The notes beneath the pieces were generated by a model. That model saw only the letters and a list, made by a program, of their open reading frames with translations. It was not told the DNA's origin and did no database searches. A DNA stretch of 47,590 nucleotides. Origin: Streptomyces sp. NK15101. GTDB lineage: Bacteria > Actinomycetota > Actinomycetes > Streptomycetales > Streptomycetaceae. Where the stretch lies: contig NZ_JAINVG010000060.1 in assembly GCF_020400725.1 (NCBI RefSeq), positions 1 through 47,590 of the forward strand, read 5' to 3'. Shown in pieces: positions 34,448-41,901 of this stretch; the first letter of the stretch is position 1, and the number at the start of each line of letters is the position of its first letter. The translations under genes were made by a program, and so were the position numbers.

Positions 34448-35851
34448 TCAGCCCTTCTGGTGGAGGAGAGTGGCGGCGGCGAGGACGGTGAACAGGACGG
34501 CCGCGGCCGCCAGCGACACCGCGTCGCCGCCGAGGGTGAGCAGGGCGGCGAAGAGCACGGTCGGACCGAGCTCCATCGCCGTGTTCAGGACGCCGCCGGC
34601 GAGGCCCGCACGGTGCGCCGGGACTCCGTCGGTGGCGAGGACCGCCGCGCCCGCGAAGGACAGCGCGCCGCCGGCCGGCAGCAGGAGCAGGCCGGGAAGC
34701 AGCCCGTACGCGTACGGAGCGGAGGTGTCGAAGCCGGTCGCGGCCAGCAGCCCGAGCCCGGCGGCGGCGGTGCCGAGCCCGGCGGCGGTCACCCGCCAGG
34801 GGCCGTACCGCCCGATCAGCGGCCCCGCGAGCCGGCCAGAGGCGAGCAGGGCGACCGCGAAGGGCACGAAGGCGGCGGAGGTGAGCAGCGCGGACCAGTC
34901 GCGCCGCTGCTGGAGCGCGAGGGACAGCAGGACGAAGACCGTGGCCGTGCCGGCCGCCGTGAGCCCGATCGCCGCGAGGCCCAGGGCGCGGCGGCCGTCG
35001 CGCAGGAAGCCCGGGGGCAGGAGCGGGTCGGCGGCCCGCCGCTCGACGGCCCCGAAGGCGGCGAGCAGGACGCTCCCGGCGAGCAGCGGGAGGAGGACCG
35101 GGGCGGAGCCCCAGGGACGGGCCTCGGTGAGGACGAGTCCGTAGCCGGCGAGGGTGATCCCGGCGGTGGCGAGCAGCGCACCGGGCAGGTCGAGGGGACG
35201 GCGGGCGCCGGAGGCCGGGGCGGGACCCGGCAGGAGCCTCGGGGCCAGGAAGAGCGCCGTCGCCGTCACCGCGAGCGGGACCGCGAAGGTGCCGCGCCAG
35301 GAGGCGGCCGCCGCGATGACCCCGGAGAGCAGGTTCCCCGCGGTCGCGCCGAGGACGGAGAGTCCGCCCCAGGTGGCCATCGCCCTGCCGTGCGCGACGG
35401 GTTCGGGGTACAGCGCCCGGAGCACCGCCATCGCGGCCGGGGCGACGAGCGCCGCGCCGACGCCCTGCCCGAACCGGGCGGCGAGCAGCGTCCCGTACCC
35501 GGGGGCGAGCGGCGCGAGGGCGGAGGCGGCGCCGAAGACCAGGAGACCGGCGGTGAGGGCCCGACGCCCGCCGGAGCGGTCGGCGAGCCGGCCGCCGAGG
35601 AGCAGCAGTCCGGCGAAGGTCAGCCCGTAGGCGGCGCTCAGCAGGATCAACTGGGCGCGGTCGAGCCGGAACTCGGCGCCGATGCGGGGGAGCGGGACGG
35701 CGAGGGAGGCGAGCGTGAAGACGAGCGTCGTCTGCACGGCGCCGAGGAGCAGGAAACCGTGACGGGCGCCGGTCCCGCGGGCCTCCCGCACCTCTCGGGC
35801 CTCCTGCGGCTCCCGTACCTCTCGGGCCTCCCGTGCCTTCGTCGTCGACAT
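34448..35851 (-). CDS. MFS exporter with a charged repeat N-terminus
   Basis: 467 residues, about 14 membrane segments, starting MSTTKAREAREVREPQEARE. Residues 5-26 are a low-complexity AREVRE/EARE repeat before the first membrane segment GFLLLGAVQTTLVFTLASLA; MFS loop LLLLGGRLADRSGGRRAL follows. It probably exports a toxic or self-made small molecule. GGGGGG upstream of the ATG is the ribosome site. The operator candidate at 35866 lies 15 bases before the start, and the coupled SDR gene follows. Confidence 0.88.
   Translation of the reverse strand: MSTTKAREAREVREPQEAREVREARGTGARHGFLLLGAVQTTLVFTLASLAVPLPRIGAEFRLDRAQLILLSAAYGLTFAGLLLLGGRLADRSGGRRALTAGLLVFGAASALAPLAPGYGTLLAARFGQGVGAALVAPAAMAVLRALYPEPVAHGRAMATWGGLSVLGATAGNLLSGVIAAAASWRGTFAVPLAVTATALFLAPRLLPGPAPASGARRPLDLPGALLATAGITLAGYGLVLTEARPWGSAPVLLPLLAGSVLLAAFGAVERRAADPLLPPGFLRDGRRALGLAAIGLTAAGTATVFVLLSLALQQRRDWSALLTSAAFVPFAVALLASGRLAGPLIGRYGPWRVTAAGLGTAAAGLGLLAATGFDTSAPYAYGLLPGLLLLPAGGALSFAGAAVLATDGVPAHRAGLAGGVLNTAMELGPTVLFAALLTLGGDAVSLAAAAVLFTVLAAATLLHQKG
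35774..35839 (-). repeat. In-frame short repeats encoding the AREVRE N-terminus
   Basis: On the plus strand CCTCTCGGGCCTCC recurs exactly and imperfectly (around 35790 and 35818), coding EAREVRE blocks in the transporter N-terminus. The repeats look like replication slippage in a cytoplasmic tail tolerant of length change. Confidence 0.55.
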
Positions 35852-35865
35852 CCATCCCCCCTGAA

Positions 35866-35882
35866 CTTGACCGTACGTTCCA
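35866..35882 (-). promoter_or_regulatory. TetR operator candidate before the MFS-SDR operon
   Basis: CTTGACCG-TA-CGTTCCA, an imperfect palindrome (GACCG/CGTTC core) lying 15 bases before the MFS start. Fifteen of 17 bases match, in opposite orientation, the site at 36531-36547 before the TetR gene. Confidence 0.7.
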
Positions 35883-35896
35883 ATATGAGGTCCGAA

Positions 35897-35924
35897 GAAA
35901 GGGCGCCCCCGTGGGCGCCCTTTC
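35897..35924 (-). terminator. Hairpin terminator after the tetR gene
   Basis: Perfect 12-bp stem GAAAGGGCGCCC (35897-35908) with 35913-35924, loop CCGT, immediately after the TetR stop. It separates tetR from the MFS-SDR operon, so the latter needs its own promoter. Confidence 0.85.
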
Positions 35925-35925
35925 C

Positions 35926-36510
35926 TCAGTCCAGCAGTCCCAGTGCCTGCTCCGCCGCGTCCGTGACCCGGCCCGGCTCGCTCGACACCTTGCCGACCAC
36001 CCGGATCCCCTGCAGCAGCACGAGCAGCATCCGGGCGAGCGCCCGCGGATCCCGGTCGGCCGGGAGCTCGCCCCCGGCCCGGGCCCGGGCCAGCGCCCCG
36101 TGCAGGAGCGTCTCGATCTGCTCCCAGCTCAGCTCGACCCGCCGGGCGACCACCGCGTCGTGCGGCCCCAGTTCCGCCGCCGAGTTGGTGACGAAACAGC
36201 CGTTCAGCCGCTCCCCGTCCGCCGCCGCCTCGGCGGCGAAACGGCGGACGAGGGCCCGCACGGCCGGCAGCGCCGGGCCCGGCGCGGACAGCTCCTCGAC
36301 GATCCGCGGGTCGCGGGTCTCCAGGTAGCGGTCCATCGCCTTCAGGTACAGCTCGTGCTTGTTGCCGAAGGTCGCGTAGATGCTGGCGCGGCCGATGCCG
36401 AGGTGCTCCACGAGGTCCGACATCGTCGTCGCCTCGTAGCCGCGCGCCCAGAACAGTTCGAGGGCTGCCTGGAGCGCGGCCTCCGGATCGAATTCCTTGG
36501 TCCTGGCCAC
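35926..36510 (-). CDS. TetR-family regulator of the MFS-SDR operon
   Basis: 194 residues from GTG 36508-36510 (VARTKEFDPEAALQAALELF), a start typical of this subfamily; the open frame runs further without a ribosome site. Helix-turn-helix: YEATTMSDLVEHLGIGRASI then YATFGNKHELYLKAM. C-terminal domain of the TetR_C_16-like kind (GCFVTNSAAELGPHD, LLVLLQGIRVVGK). Operator-like sequences stand before this gene and before the MFS gene, so it is expected to repress both until a ligand, perhaps the exported compound, binds. Confidence 0.9.
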   Translation of the reverse strand: MARTKEFDPEAALQAALELFWARGYEATTMSDLVEHLGIGRASIYATFGNKHELYLKAMDRYLETRDPRIVEELSAPGPALPAVRALVRRFAAEAAADGERLNGCFVTNSAAELGPHDAVVARRVELSWEQIETLLHGALARARAGGELPADRDPRALARMLLVLLQGIRVVGKVSSEPGRVTDAAEQALGLLD

Positions 36511-36530
36511 GAGAAGACCGTACGGCCATC

Positions 36531-36547
36531 TGGAACGGTCGGTCAAG
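36531..36547 (-). promoter_or_regulatory. TetR operator candidate before tetR
   Basis: TGGAACG-GT-CGGTCAAG, 20 bases upstream of the tetR GTG. It is the inverted counterpart of 35866-35882. A further GACCGTACGG lies at about 36516-36525, inside the leader. Confidence 0.7.
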
Positions 36548-36548
36548 T

Positions 36549-36926
36549 TTACGATCGAACAGGCTGGTTCACGCGCACCGGGTACACCGCCACCGCCACC
36601 TCGTCGTCGTCCAGGCACCGGCCCGTCTCCAGGTCGAAGCGCTGCTTCAGGAGCGGCGAGGCCACGAACGCCCGCCCGCCCGCCGAGCCGAGGAGCCCCC
36701 GGGACAGCACCTGCGCCCCCGTGAACGGATCGCGGTTGTCGATCGCGTACGTCCGGCCCGACCGGTCCCGGAAGACCGCCACCTGCCGGCCGTCCGGCAG
36801 CAGCGCCGCCACGCCCCGGCCCGGGGTCAGCCGGGTCTCCTCGCAGACCGTCATCCAGGAGTCGTCGGACAGGTCGGGGGACAGGGAGAGTTCGAGTGTC
36901 CCCGCCGGTTCGAGTGTCGTCGTCAT
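36549..36926 (-). CDS. nirD: Nitrite reductase small subunit NirD
   Basis: 125 residues. NirD-type Rieske-like fold without the Fe-S ligands: WMTVCEETRLTPGRGVAALL, QVAVFRDRSGRTYAIDNRDP, VASPLLKQRFDLETGRCLDD. It supports NADH-dependent reduction of nitrite to ammonia together with NirB. Its ATG overlaps the nirB stop by four bases (ATGA). It is the last gene of the operon before the TetR gene. Confidence 0.9.
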   Translation of the reverse strand: MTTTLEPAGTLELSLSPDLSDDSWMTVCEETRLTPGRGVAALLPDGRQVAVFRDRSGRTYAIDNRDPFTGAQVLSRGLLGSAGGRAFVASPLLKQRFDLETGRCLDDDEVAVAVYPVRVNQPVRS

Positions 36927-39457
36927 CGGGAGGTGGCCCCTTCCAGCGTTCCGATCGTGAGAATCGTGAGGTCCGGCTTGATCTGGTCCCGCTCCGGCAC
37001 GAACCGGACCGACGGGTCCGGCGCCCCGGGGGCGTTCACGAAGGAGACGAAGCGCCGCAGCCGCTCCGGGTCGTCCAGGGTCTCGGCCCACTCGTCGCGG
37101 TAGTCGGCGACGTGCGCGGCCATCAGCGCCTCCAGCTCGTCGCAGAGCCCGAGCGAGTCGTGCACCACCACGTCCTTGAGGTGGTCGAGCCCGCCCTCCA
37201 GGCGCTCCAGCCAGGTCGACGTCCGCTCCAGGCGGTCCGCCGTCCGGATGTAGAACATCAGGAACCGGTCGATGAGGCGGACCAGTTCGGCGTCCGAGAG
37301 GTCCTGCGCGAGCAGGTCCGCGTGGCGCGGGGTCGCGCCGCCGTTCCCGCCGACGTACAGGTTCCAGCCGTTGGCCGTCGCGATGATCCCGAAGTCCTTC
37401 GACTGCGCCTCCGCGCACTCGCGGGCGCAGCCCGAGACCGCCGACTTCAGCTTGTGCGGGGCGCGCAGGCCCCGGTAGCGCAGCTCCAGCCGGATCGCCA
37501 TCTTCACCGAGTCCTGGACGCCGTAGCGGCACCAGGTCTGCCCGACGCAGGACTTCACCGTGCGCAGCGCCTTGCCGTACGCGTGCCCCGACTCGAAGCC
37601 CGCGTCGACGAGCCGCGTCCAGATCGAGGGCAGCTGGTCCACCCGGGCGCCGAAGAGGTCGATCCGCTGACCGCCGGTGATCTTCGTGTAGAGCCCGAAG
37701 TCGCGGGCCACCTCGCCGATCACGATCAGCTTGTCCGGGGTGATCTCACCGCCGGGGATGCGCGGCACCACCGAGTAGGAGCCGTTGCGCTGCATGTTGG
37801 CGAGGAAGTGGTCGTTGGTGTCCTGGAGGGAGGCCTGCTCGCCGTCGAGGATGTAGCCGCCCAAACCGATCGTCGGGGCGAGGGACGCGAGGATGGAGCC
37901 GACGGTCGGCTTGCAGACCTCGCAGCCCTCGCCGCCCCGCGCCTCCTCGCGACCGTGCGAGTCGAGCAGCGCCGCGAAGGAGGTCAGCCGCAGGGTGCGG
38001 GCGATCTCGTAGAGCTCGCTCCGGGTGTACGAGAAGCAGCCGCAGAGCCCCTTGTCCTCGGGCGCCGGCAGCAGCTTCTCGATCACCTTCACGCAACTGC
38101 CGCAGCCCGTACCGGCCTTGGTGCACTTCTTCACCTCGGCCAGCGACTCGCACTGGCCGATCGCGTGCTTCGTCACGTTGTGGCAGGAGCAGATCACCGC
38201 GTCGTCCGGCAGCGCCGAGGGACCGAGCGCGACCGGCGCGCCCGCGCCCGCCGGCAGCACCAGCTGCTCGGGCGAGACCGGCGGCACCGTGCCGGTGAGC
38301 GGGCGGAGGAGTCCGTACTGCTCGGCGTCGCCGACCAGGACACCGCCGAGCAGCACCCCGTCGCCGGAGACCACCAGCTTCTTGTAGACGCCCGAGCGGG
38401 AGTCGGAGTACACGACGTCGAGGCAGTCCTCGGCCGTCCCGTGCGCGTCGCCGAACGAGGCCACGTCCACGCCGAGCAGCTTCAGCTTCGTCGACGTGTC
38501 GGCGCCCGTGAAGCCGTCCCCGGCCTCCTCCTCGGCGATCACCGCCGCCGCCGTCTGCGCCATCTCGTAGCCCGGCGCCACCAGGCCGTATACCCGGCCG
38601 TCCGAGGCCAGCGCGCACTCGCCGATCGCGAAGACCGCCGGGTCCGACGTACGGCACAGCTCGTCGACCGCGATGCCGCCGCGCTCGCCGACCGTCAGGC
38701 CGCAGTCGCGGGCCAGCTGGTCACGGGGCCGCACGCCCGCCGAGAACACGACCATGTCCGTGGCCAGTTCGGAACCGTCCGACAGCTTCATGCCCGTCAC
38801 GGCGCCGTCCGCCGCCACGACCTCCTGCGTGCCCGTCCCGGTGTGGACGGTCAGGCCCATCTTCTCGATCGTCCGCAGCAGGGCCGCGCCGCCGCCCTCG
38901 TCGACCTGCACCGGCATCAGGCGCGGCGCGAACTCCACGACGTGCGTGTCCAGGCCGAGGCCCTTCAGCGCGCCCGCCGCCTCCAGACCGAGCAGGCCGC
39001 CGCCGACGACCGCGCCGGTCGTCGCCGTCTTCGCGTACTCCTCGATCGCGAGCAGGTCCTCGATCGTGCGGTAGACGAAACAGCCCTTGGCGTCCTTGCC
39101 GGGGACGGGAGGCACGAAGGGGTACGAGCCGGTGGCGAGCACCAGCGTGTCGTACGCGAGGACCCGCCCCGAACGGGCCGTGACGGTCCGGGCCTCCCGG
39201 TCCACGGCGACGGCCGGGTCGTCGGTGTGCAGCTCGATGCCGTGCCGCTCCATGAAGCCGGCCTCGACCATGGACAGGTCGTCGGGCGTCTTGCCGGAGA
39301 AGTACGAGGTCAGCTGGACGCGGTCGTAGGCGGGGCGCGGCTCCTCGCAGAGGACCACGATCCTGGCCCGCTCGGTGACGCCACGGTCGGCGAGCGCCTC
39401 CAGGAACCGCTGACCGACCATTCCGTGGCCGACCAGGACGATGGTGGGGGTGGTCAT
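36923..39457 (-). CDS. nirB: Nitrite reductase (NADH) large subunit NirB
   Basis: 844 residues. N-terminal FAD/NAD(P) domain (IVLVGHGMVGQRFLEAL, LVLATGSYPFVPP, VVGGGLLGLEAAGALKGL), a [2Fe-2S] BFD-like domain (CSCHNVTKHAI, TKAGTGCGSCVKV, and a second set, GCEVCKPT), and the C-terminal siroheme/[4Fe-4S] domain with CVGQTWCRYG and SGCARECAEA. It carries out six-electron reduction of nitrite to ammonia in the cytoplasm for nitrogen assimilation. Its ATG overlaps the stop of the upstream FAD oxidoreductase. A GlnR-box candidate precedes the operon. Confidence 0.96.
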   Translation of the reverse strand: MTTPTIVLVGHGMVGQRFLEALADRGVTERARIVVLCEEPRPAYDRVQLTSYFSGKTPDDLSMVEAGFMERHGIELHTDDPAVAVDREARTVTARSGRVLAYDTLVLATGSYPFVPPVPGKDAKGCFVYRTIEDLLAIEEYAKTATTGAVVGGGLLGLEAAGALKGLGLDTHVVEFAPRLMPVQVDEGGGAALLRTIEKMGLTVHTGTGTQEVVAADGAVTGMKLSDGSELATDMVVFSAGVRPRDQLARDCGLTVGERGGIAVDELCRTSDPAVFAIGECALASDGRVYGLVAPGYEMAQTAAAVIAEEEAGDGFTGADTSTKLKLLGVDVASFGDAHGTAEDCLDVVYSDSRSGVYKKLVVSGDGVLLGGVLVGDAEQYGLLRPLTGTVPPVSPEQLVLPAGAGAPVALGPSALPDDAVICSCHNVTKHAIGQCESLAEVKKCTKAGTGCGSCVKVIEKLLPAPEDKGLCGCFSYTRSELYEIARTLRLTSFAALLDSHGREEARGGEGCEVCKPTVGSILASLAPTIGLGGYILDGEQASLQDTNDHFLANMQRNGSYSVVPRIPGGEITPDKLIVIGEVARDFGLYTKITGGQRIDLFGARVDQLPSIWTRLVDAGFESGHAYGKALRTVKSCVGQTWCRYGVQDSVKMAIRLELRYRGLRAPHKLKSAVSGCARECAEAQSKDFGIIATANGWNLYVGGNGGATPRHADLLAQDLSDAELVRLIDRFLMFYIRTADRLERTSTWLERLEGGLDHLKDVVVHDSLGLCDELEALMAAHVADYRDEWAETLDDPERLRRFVSFVNAPGAPDPSVRFVPERDQIKPDLTILTIGTLEGATSR

Positions 39458-40941
39458 GAGGGGCCTCCGTCGTGGGTGAGCAGGTGGAGCAGGGGGGCCT
39501 CGTCGGGCAGGGCTTCGTCGCCCTCCCAGGCCCTTGCGAGCGCGCCGACCGCGGCCAGGTCGCCGAGGAGGACGCCCCCGACGAGCCGGTCACCGCGGAC
39601 GACGACCTTCCGGTACGCGCTGCGCGTGGCATCGGTGAGCTGGACGACGTCGTCACCGGGGAGCGCGGTGACTTCGCCGAAGGCGGCGAGATCGAGGGGC
39701 TTCGGGCCGCGGAGGGTGAGACGGGTGAGGGAGCGGGTCCCCGTGTACCCCGTTGTGGGCGGCGCTTCCGCCGTTGTGGGCACCCGTTCCGCTGGGGCGA
39801 GGGGGGTCCCCCCTGCTCGAGCGGAGCCGAGAGCTTGGGGGAGGGTGGGCACAACGGAACGGCGCCCCTTGCCGGGCCTGGGCTCCTGCGCCTGGACGCC
39901 CACCCCGTCGGCGTCGCCCTCGTGGTGCGGGTCGGTGCGGGGGGCGGAGGCGCCGCCAGGGGCGCCGTCCCGTGTGCCCACCCGTCCCGCCCCAGCGGGA
40001 CGACTGCCCGCACGGGGGTGGGCGGGGGCGGACGCCCCGGGCGCGGCGGCCGCCCCCGCGAGCAGCACCTCCGCCAACGCGTCCGCCTGGTCCAGTGCCG
40101 GGCCCGCCAGGCCGTACACGCGCCCCGCGTGCTCCGCGCAGTCGCCGATCGCGTGGACGTACGGGTCCGAGGTGCGGAGCTCGTCGTCGACGACCACACC
40201 CGTCGCGACCTCCAGGCCCGCCTCCCGGGCGAGCGCGACCCGGGGCCGGACCCCGCACGCCAGGACCACGACCTGCGCGTCGAGGACGAAGCCGTCGGCG
40301 AGCTCGACCGCCGTGACCACTCCGTCCCGCTGCCGCAGGCCGCTGACCCGGCACTCGGTGTGCACCTCGACCCCGAGGGCCTCGACGTGCTCCCGGAGCA
40401 GCGCCGAGGCGTGCTCGTCGAGCTGCCGCTCCATCAGGCGCTCGCCCTGCTGGGTGAGGACCACGTCCGCGCCCCGCTCGGCGAGGGCCCGCGCGGCGGA
40501 GACCCCGAGGAGTCCGCCGCCGATGACCACCGCCCGTACCCCGGGCCGCACCAGGGCGCGCAGCTCCAGGCAGTCGTCGAGGGTGCGGAAGGGGTGGACG
40601 CCGGCCGGGAGCGCCGCCCCGCGCAGTCCGCGCAGCGGCGGAAGCACGGGGTTGGAGCCGGTGGCCAGGACGAGCCGGTCGTAGGCGACGAGCGAGCCGT
40701 CCGCGCACTCGACGGTCCGCGCCGCCCGGTCGATCCGCACCGCCCGCACCCCGAGCCGTACCGGCTCGCGGGTTCCGGGCAGGGCGATCACCTCGGGGGC
40801 GTACCGTCCGGCGAGGACGTCGGCGAGCAGCACCCTGTTGTACGGGGCGTGCGGCTCTTCGCCGAGGAGGGTGACGGGCAGGCGCTGGGCGAGCCGGGCG
40901 CCCGCCGTTCCGCCTCCGACCACCACGATCCGTGTACTCAT
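39454..40941 (-). CDS. FAD/NAD(P)-dependent oxidoreductase of the nir operon, interrupted in frame by a repeat element
   Basis: 495 residues. N-terminal Rossmann IVVVGGGTAGARLAQRLPVT, then LVLATGSNPVLPPLRGLRG, VVIGGGLLGVSAARALAERG and AIGDCAEHAGRVYGLAGPAL, resembling the FAD domain of NirB. The C-terminal part continues with YTGTRSLTRLTLRGPKPLDL and ALPGDDVVQLTDATRSAYRK. Between them, about residues 307-398, is a Gly/Pro/Arg-rich filler encoded by the composite repeat at 39748-40022. The two family parts remain in frame, so the protein may still fold with an enlarged loop. It probably supplies electrons to nitrite reduction. First gene of the operon, coupled to nirB. Confidence 0.85.
   Translation of the reverse strand: MSTRIVVVGGGTAGARLAQRLPVTLLGEEPHAPYNRVLLADVLAGRYAPEVIALPGTREPVRLGVRAVRIDRAARTVECADGSLVAYDRLVLATGSNPVLPPLRGLRGAALPAGVHPFRTLDDCLELRALVRPGVRAVVIGGGLLGVSAARALAERGADVVLTQQGERLMERQLDEHASALLREHVEALGVEVHTECRVSGLRQRDGVVTAVELADGFVLDAQVVVLACGVRPRVALAREAGLEVATGVVVDDELRTSDPYVHAIGDCAEHAGRVYGLAGPALDQADALAEVLLAGAAAAPGASAPAHPRAGSRPAGAGRVGTRDGAPGGASAPRTDPHHEGDADGVGVQAQEPRPGKGRRSVVPTLPQALGSARAGGTPLAPAERVPTTAEAPPTTGYTGTRSLTRLTLRGPKPLDLAAFGEVTALPGDDVVQLTDATRSAYRKVVVRGDRLVGGVLLGDLAAVGALARAWEGDEALPDEAPLLHLLTHDGGPS
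39748..40022 (+). repeat. Composite inverted-hairpin repeat element, copy 2 (inside a coding sequence)
   Basis: Same layout as 2746-3006 in reverse: truncated arm at about 39748-39767, left arm from CCGTTGTGGGCACCCG (39771) to GGTGGGCACAACGG (ending 39857), core with GCGCCTGGAC and CTCGTGGTGCGGGT, and right arm 39969-40016 with stems CCCGTGTG/CGCACGGG and CGTCCCGC/GCGGGACG. All of it lies within the FAD oxidoreductase reading frame without a stop. The left arm is split by the nested repeat at 39801-39844. Confidence 0.8.
39801..39844 (+). repeat. Nested CTCGAG-type repeat
   Basis: A 44-base G/C palindrome-like unit: GGGGGGTCCCCCC, then CTCGAG and GAGCCGAGAGCTTGGGGG. It replaces the inner stem half (GAACG in copy 1) of the surrounding hairpin arm. 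I recall similar CTCGAG...GCCGAGAG...GGGGGA sequences as frequent intergenic repeats in streptomycete genomes. Confidence 0.65.
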
Positions 40942-40963
40942 ACCGGAAGGGTGCGGGGCCGGT

Positions 40964-41001
40964 GTTACCCGTCGGCATCCCGACTGTTTCCCGTACGGAA
41001 C
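40964..41001 (-). promoter_or_regulatory. Candidate GlnR box of the nitrite reductase operon
   Basis: On the minus strand: GTTCC-N6-GAAAC-N6-GATGC-N6-GTAAC, with all three spacers exactly six bases. The GlnR consensus is GTNAC and GAAAC half-sites alternating with six-base spacers; here the second is exact, the first and fourth have one change, and the third is weak. It ends 22 bases before the first gene's ATG, and GlnR is known to activate nirB in S. coelicolor. Confidence 0.65.
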
Positions 41002-41064
41002 GCTGATCTCCGTCCGGCCCGGGGGCCGCTGTGAGGCCGCAAGCTCTGAAGCAGCTCAACGATC

Positions 41065-41104
41065 AGGCGATCGATGGACGGGGCAACGATCGCCTCCCTA
41101 GGCT
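41065..41104 (+). promoter_or_regulatory. Inverted repeat and leaderless -10 before the TauE/SafE gene
   Basis: AGGCGATCG (41065-41073) and CGATCGCCT (41087-41095) are a perfect inverted repeat with a 13-base spacer. TAGGCT (41099-41104) fits a -10 hexamer and is 7 bases before the ATG, so the mRNA would be leaderless and the repeat would lie between -35 and -10, a good repressor position. Confidence 0.5.
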
Positions 41105-41111
41105 CGCGGTC

Positions 41112-41897
41112 ATGCCCGACATCTCACTGACCACCCTTGTCCTGCTCTGTCTCGCCGCGCTCGTGGCGGGCTGGATCGACGCCGTGGTGGGCGGTGGCGG
41201 GCTGCTCCAGCTGCCCGCCCTGCTGCTCGGCCTCCCGCACGTCCCGGCCGCGTACGTCCTCGGCACCAACAAGGCCGTCTCGATCGTGGGCACCACCGGG
41301 GCCGCCGTCACCTATCTCCGCAAGGCGCCCGTACAGGTGTGGACGGCGGTACGGATCGGGCTCGCGGCCCTCGCCGGCTCCATGGGCGGAGCCTTCTTCG
41401 CGGCCGGGATCAGCAGCGAGGTCCTGCGCCCGGTGATCATGGTGGTGCTGCTGGGCGTCGCGGCCTTCGTGATGCTGCGGCCCTCCTTCGGCGCGGGGGC
41501 CGGGGGAGAGGAGCGGGCGCCGCTGACCCGGGCGCGGATCGTGACCGCGATCGTGGTCGTCGGCGGCGGCATCGGCTTCTACGACGGCCTGTTCGGCCCG
41601 GGCACCGGCACCTTCCTGGTCCTCGCGCTGACCGCCGTGCTCCACCTGGACCTGGTGACCGCCTCCGCCACCGCGAAGATCGTCAACGTCTGCACCAACG
41701 CGGGCGCGCTCGCCATGTTCGCCTACCAGGGCAGCGTGTACTGGCAGCTCGCGGGCGTCATGGCCCTCTTCAACCTCGTCGGCGGGACGCTCGGCGCCCG
41801 GATGGCGCTGAGCAAGGGCGCCGAGTTCGTCCGCGGGGTGCTGCTCGTCGTGGTCCTGTCGCTGGTCGCGAAGCTGGCCTTCGACCAGTGGGCGTGA
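41112..41897 (+). CDS. TauE/SafE-family permease
   Basis: 261 residues, eight or so membrane segments. The two halves carry the family pattern: LVAGWIDAVVGGGGLLQLPA and LGTNKAVSIVGTTGAAVTY in the first, GIGFYDGLFGPGTGTFLVLA and ATAKIVNVCTNAGALAMF in the second. Family members export sulfite, sulfonates or related organic anions. Here it lies divergent to the nitrite reductase operon, so a role with nitrogen/sulfur oxyanions is possible but unproven. It ends 4 bases before the sortase stop on the opposite strand. Confidence 0.88.
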   Translation: MPDISLTTLVLLCLAALVAGWIDAVVGGGGLLQLPALLLGLPHVPAAYVLGTNKAVSIVGTTGAAVTYLRKAPVQVWTAVRIGLAALAGSMGGAFFAAGISSEVLRPVIMVVLLGVAAFVMLRPSFGAGAGGEERAPLTRARIVTAIVVVGGGIGFYDGLFGPGTGTFLVLALTAVLHLDLVTASATAKIVNVCTNAGALAMFAYQGSVYWQLAGVMALFNLVGGTLGARMALSKGAEFVRGVLLVVVLSLVAKLAFDQWA

Positions 41898-41901
41898 GGC
41901 C

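Noticed and set aside
39454..40941. Calling the nir-operon oxidoreductase a pseudogene
   Set aside because: The frame is intact on both sides of the repeat and its start and stop fit the operon; damage is possible but not shown.
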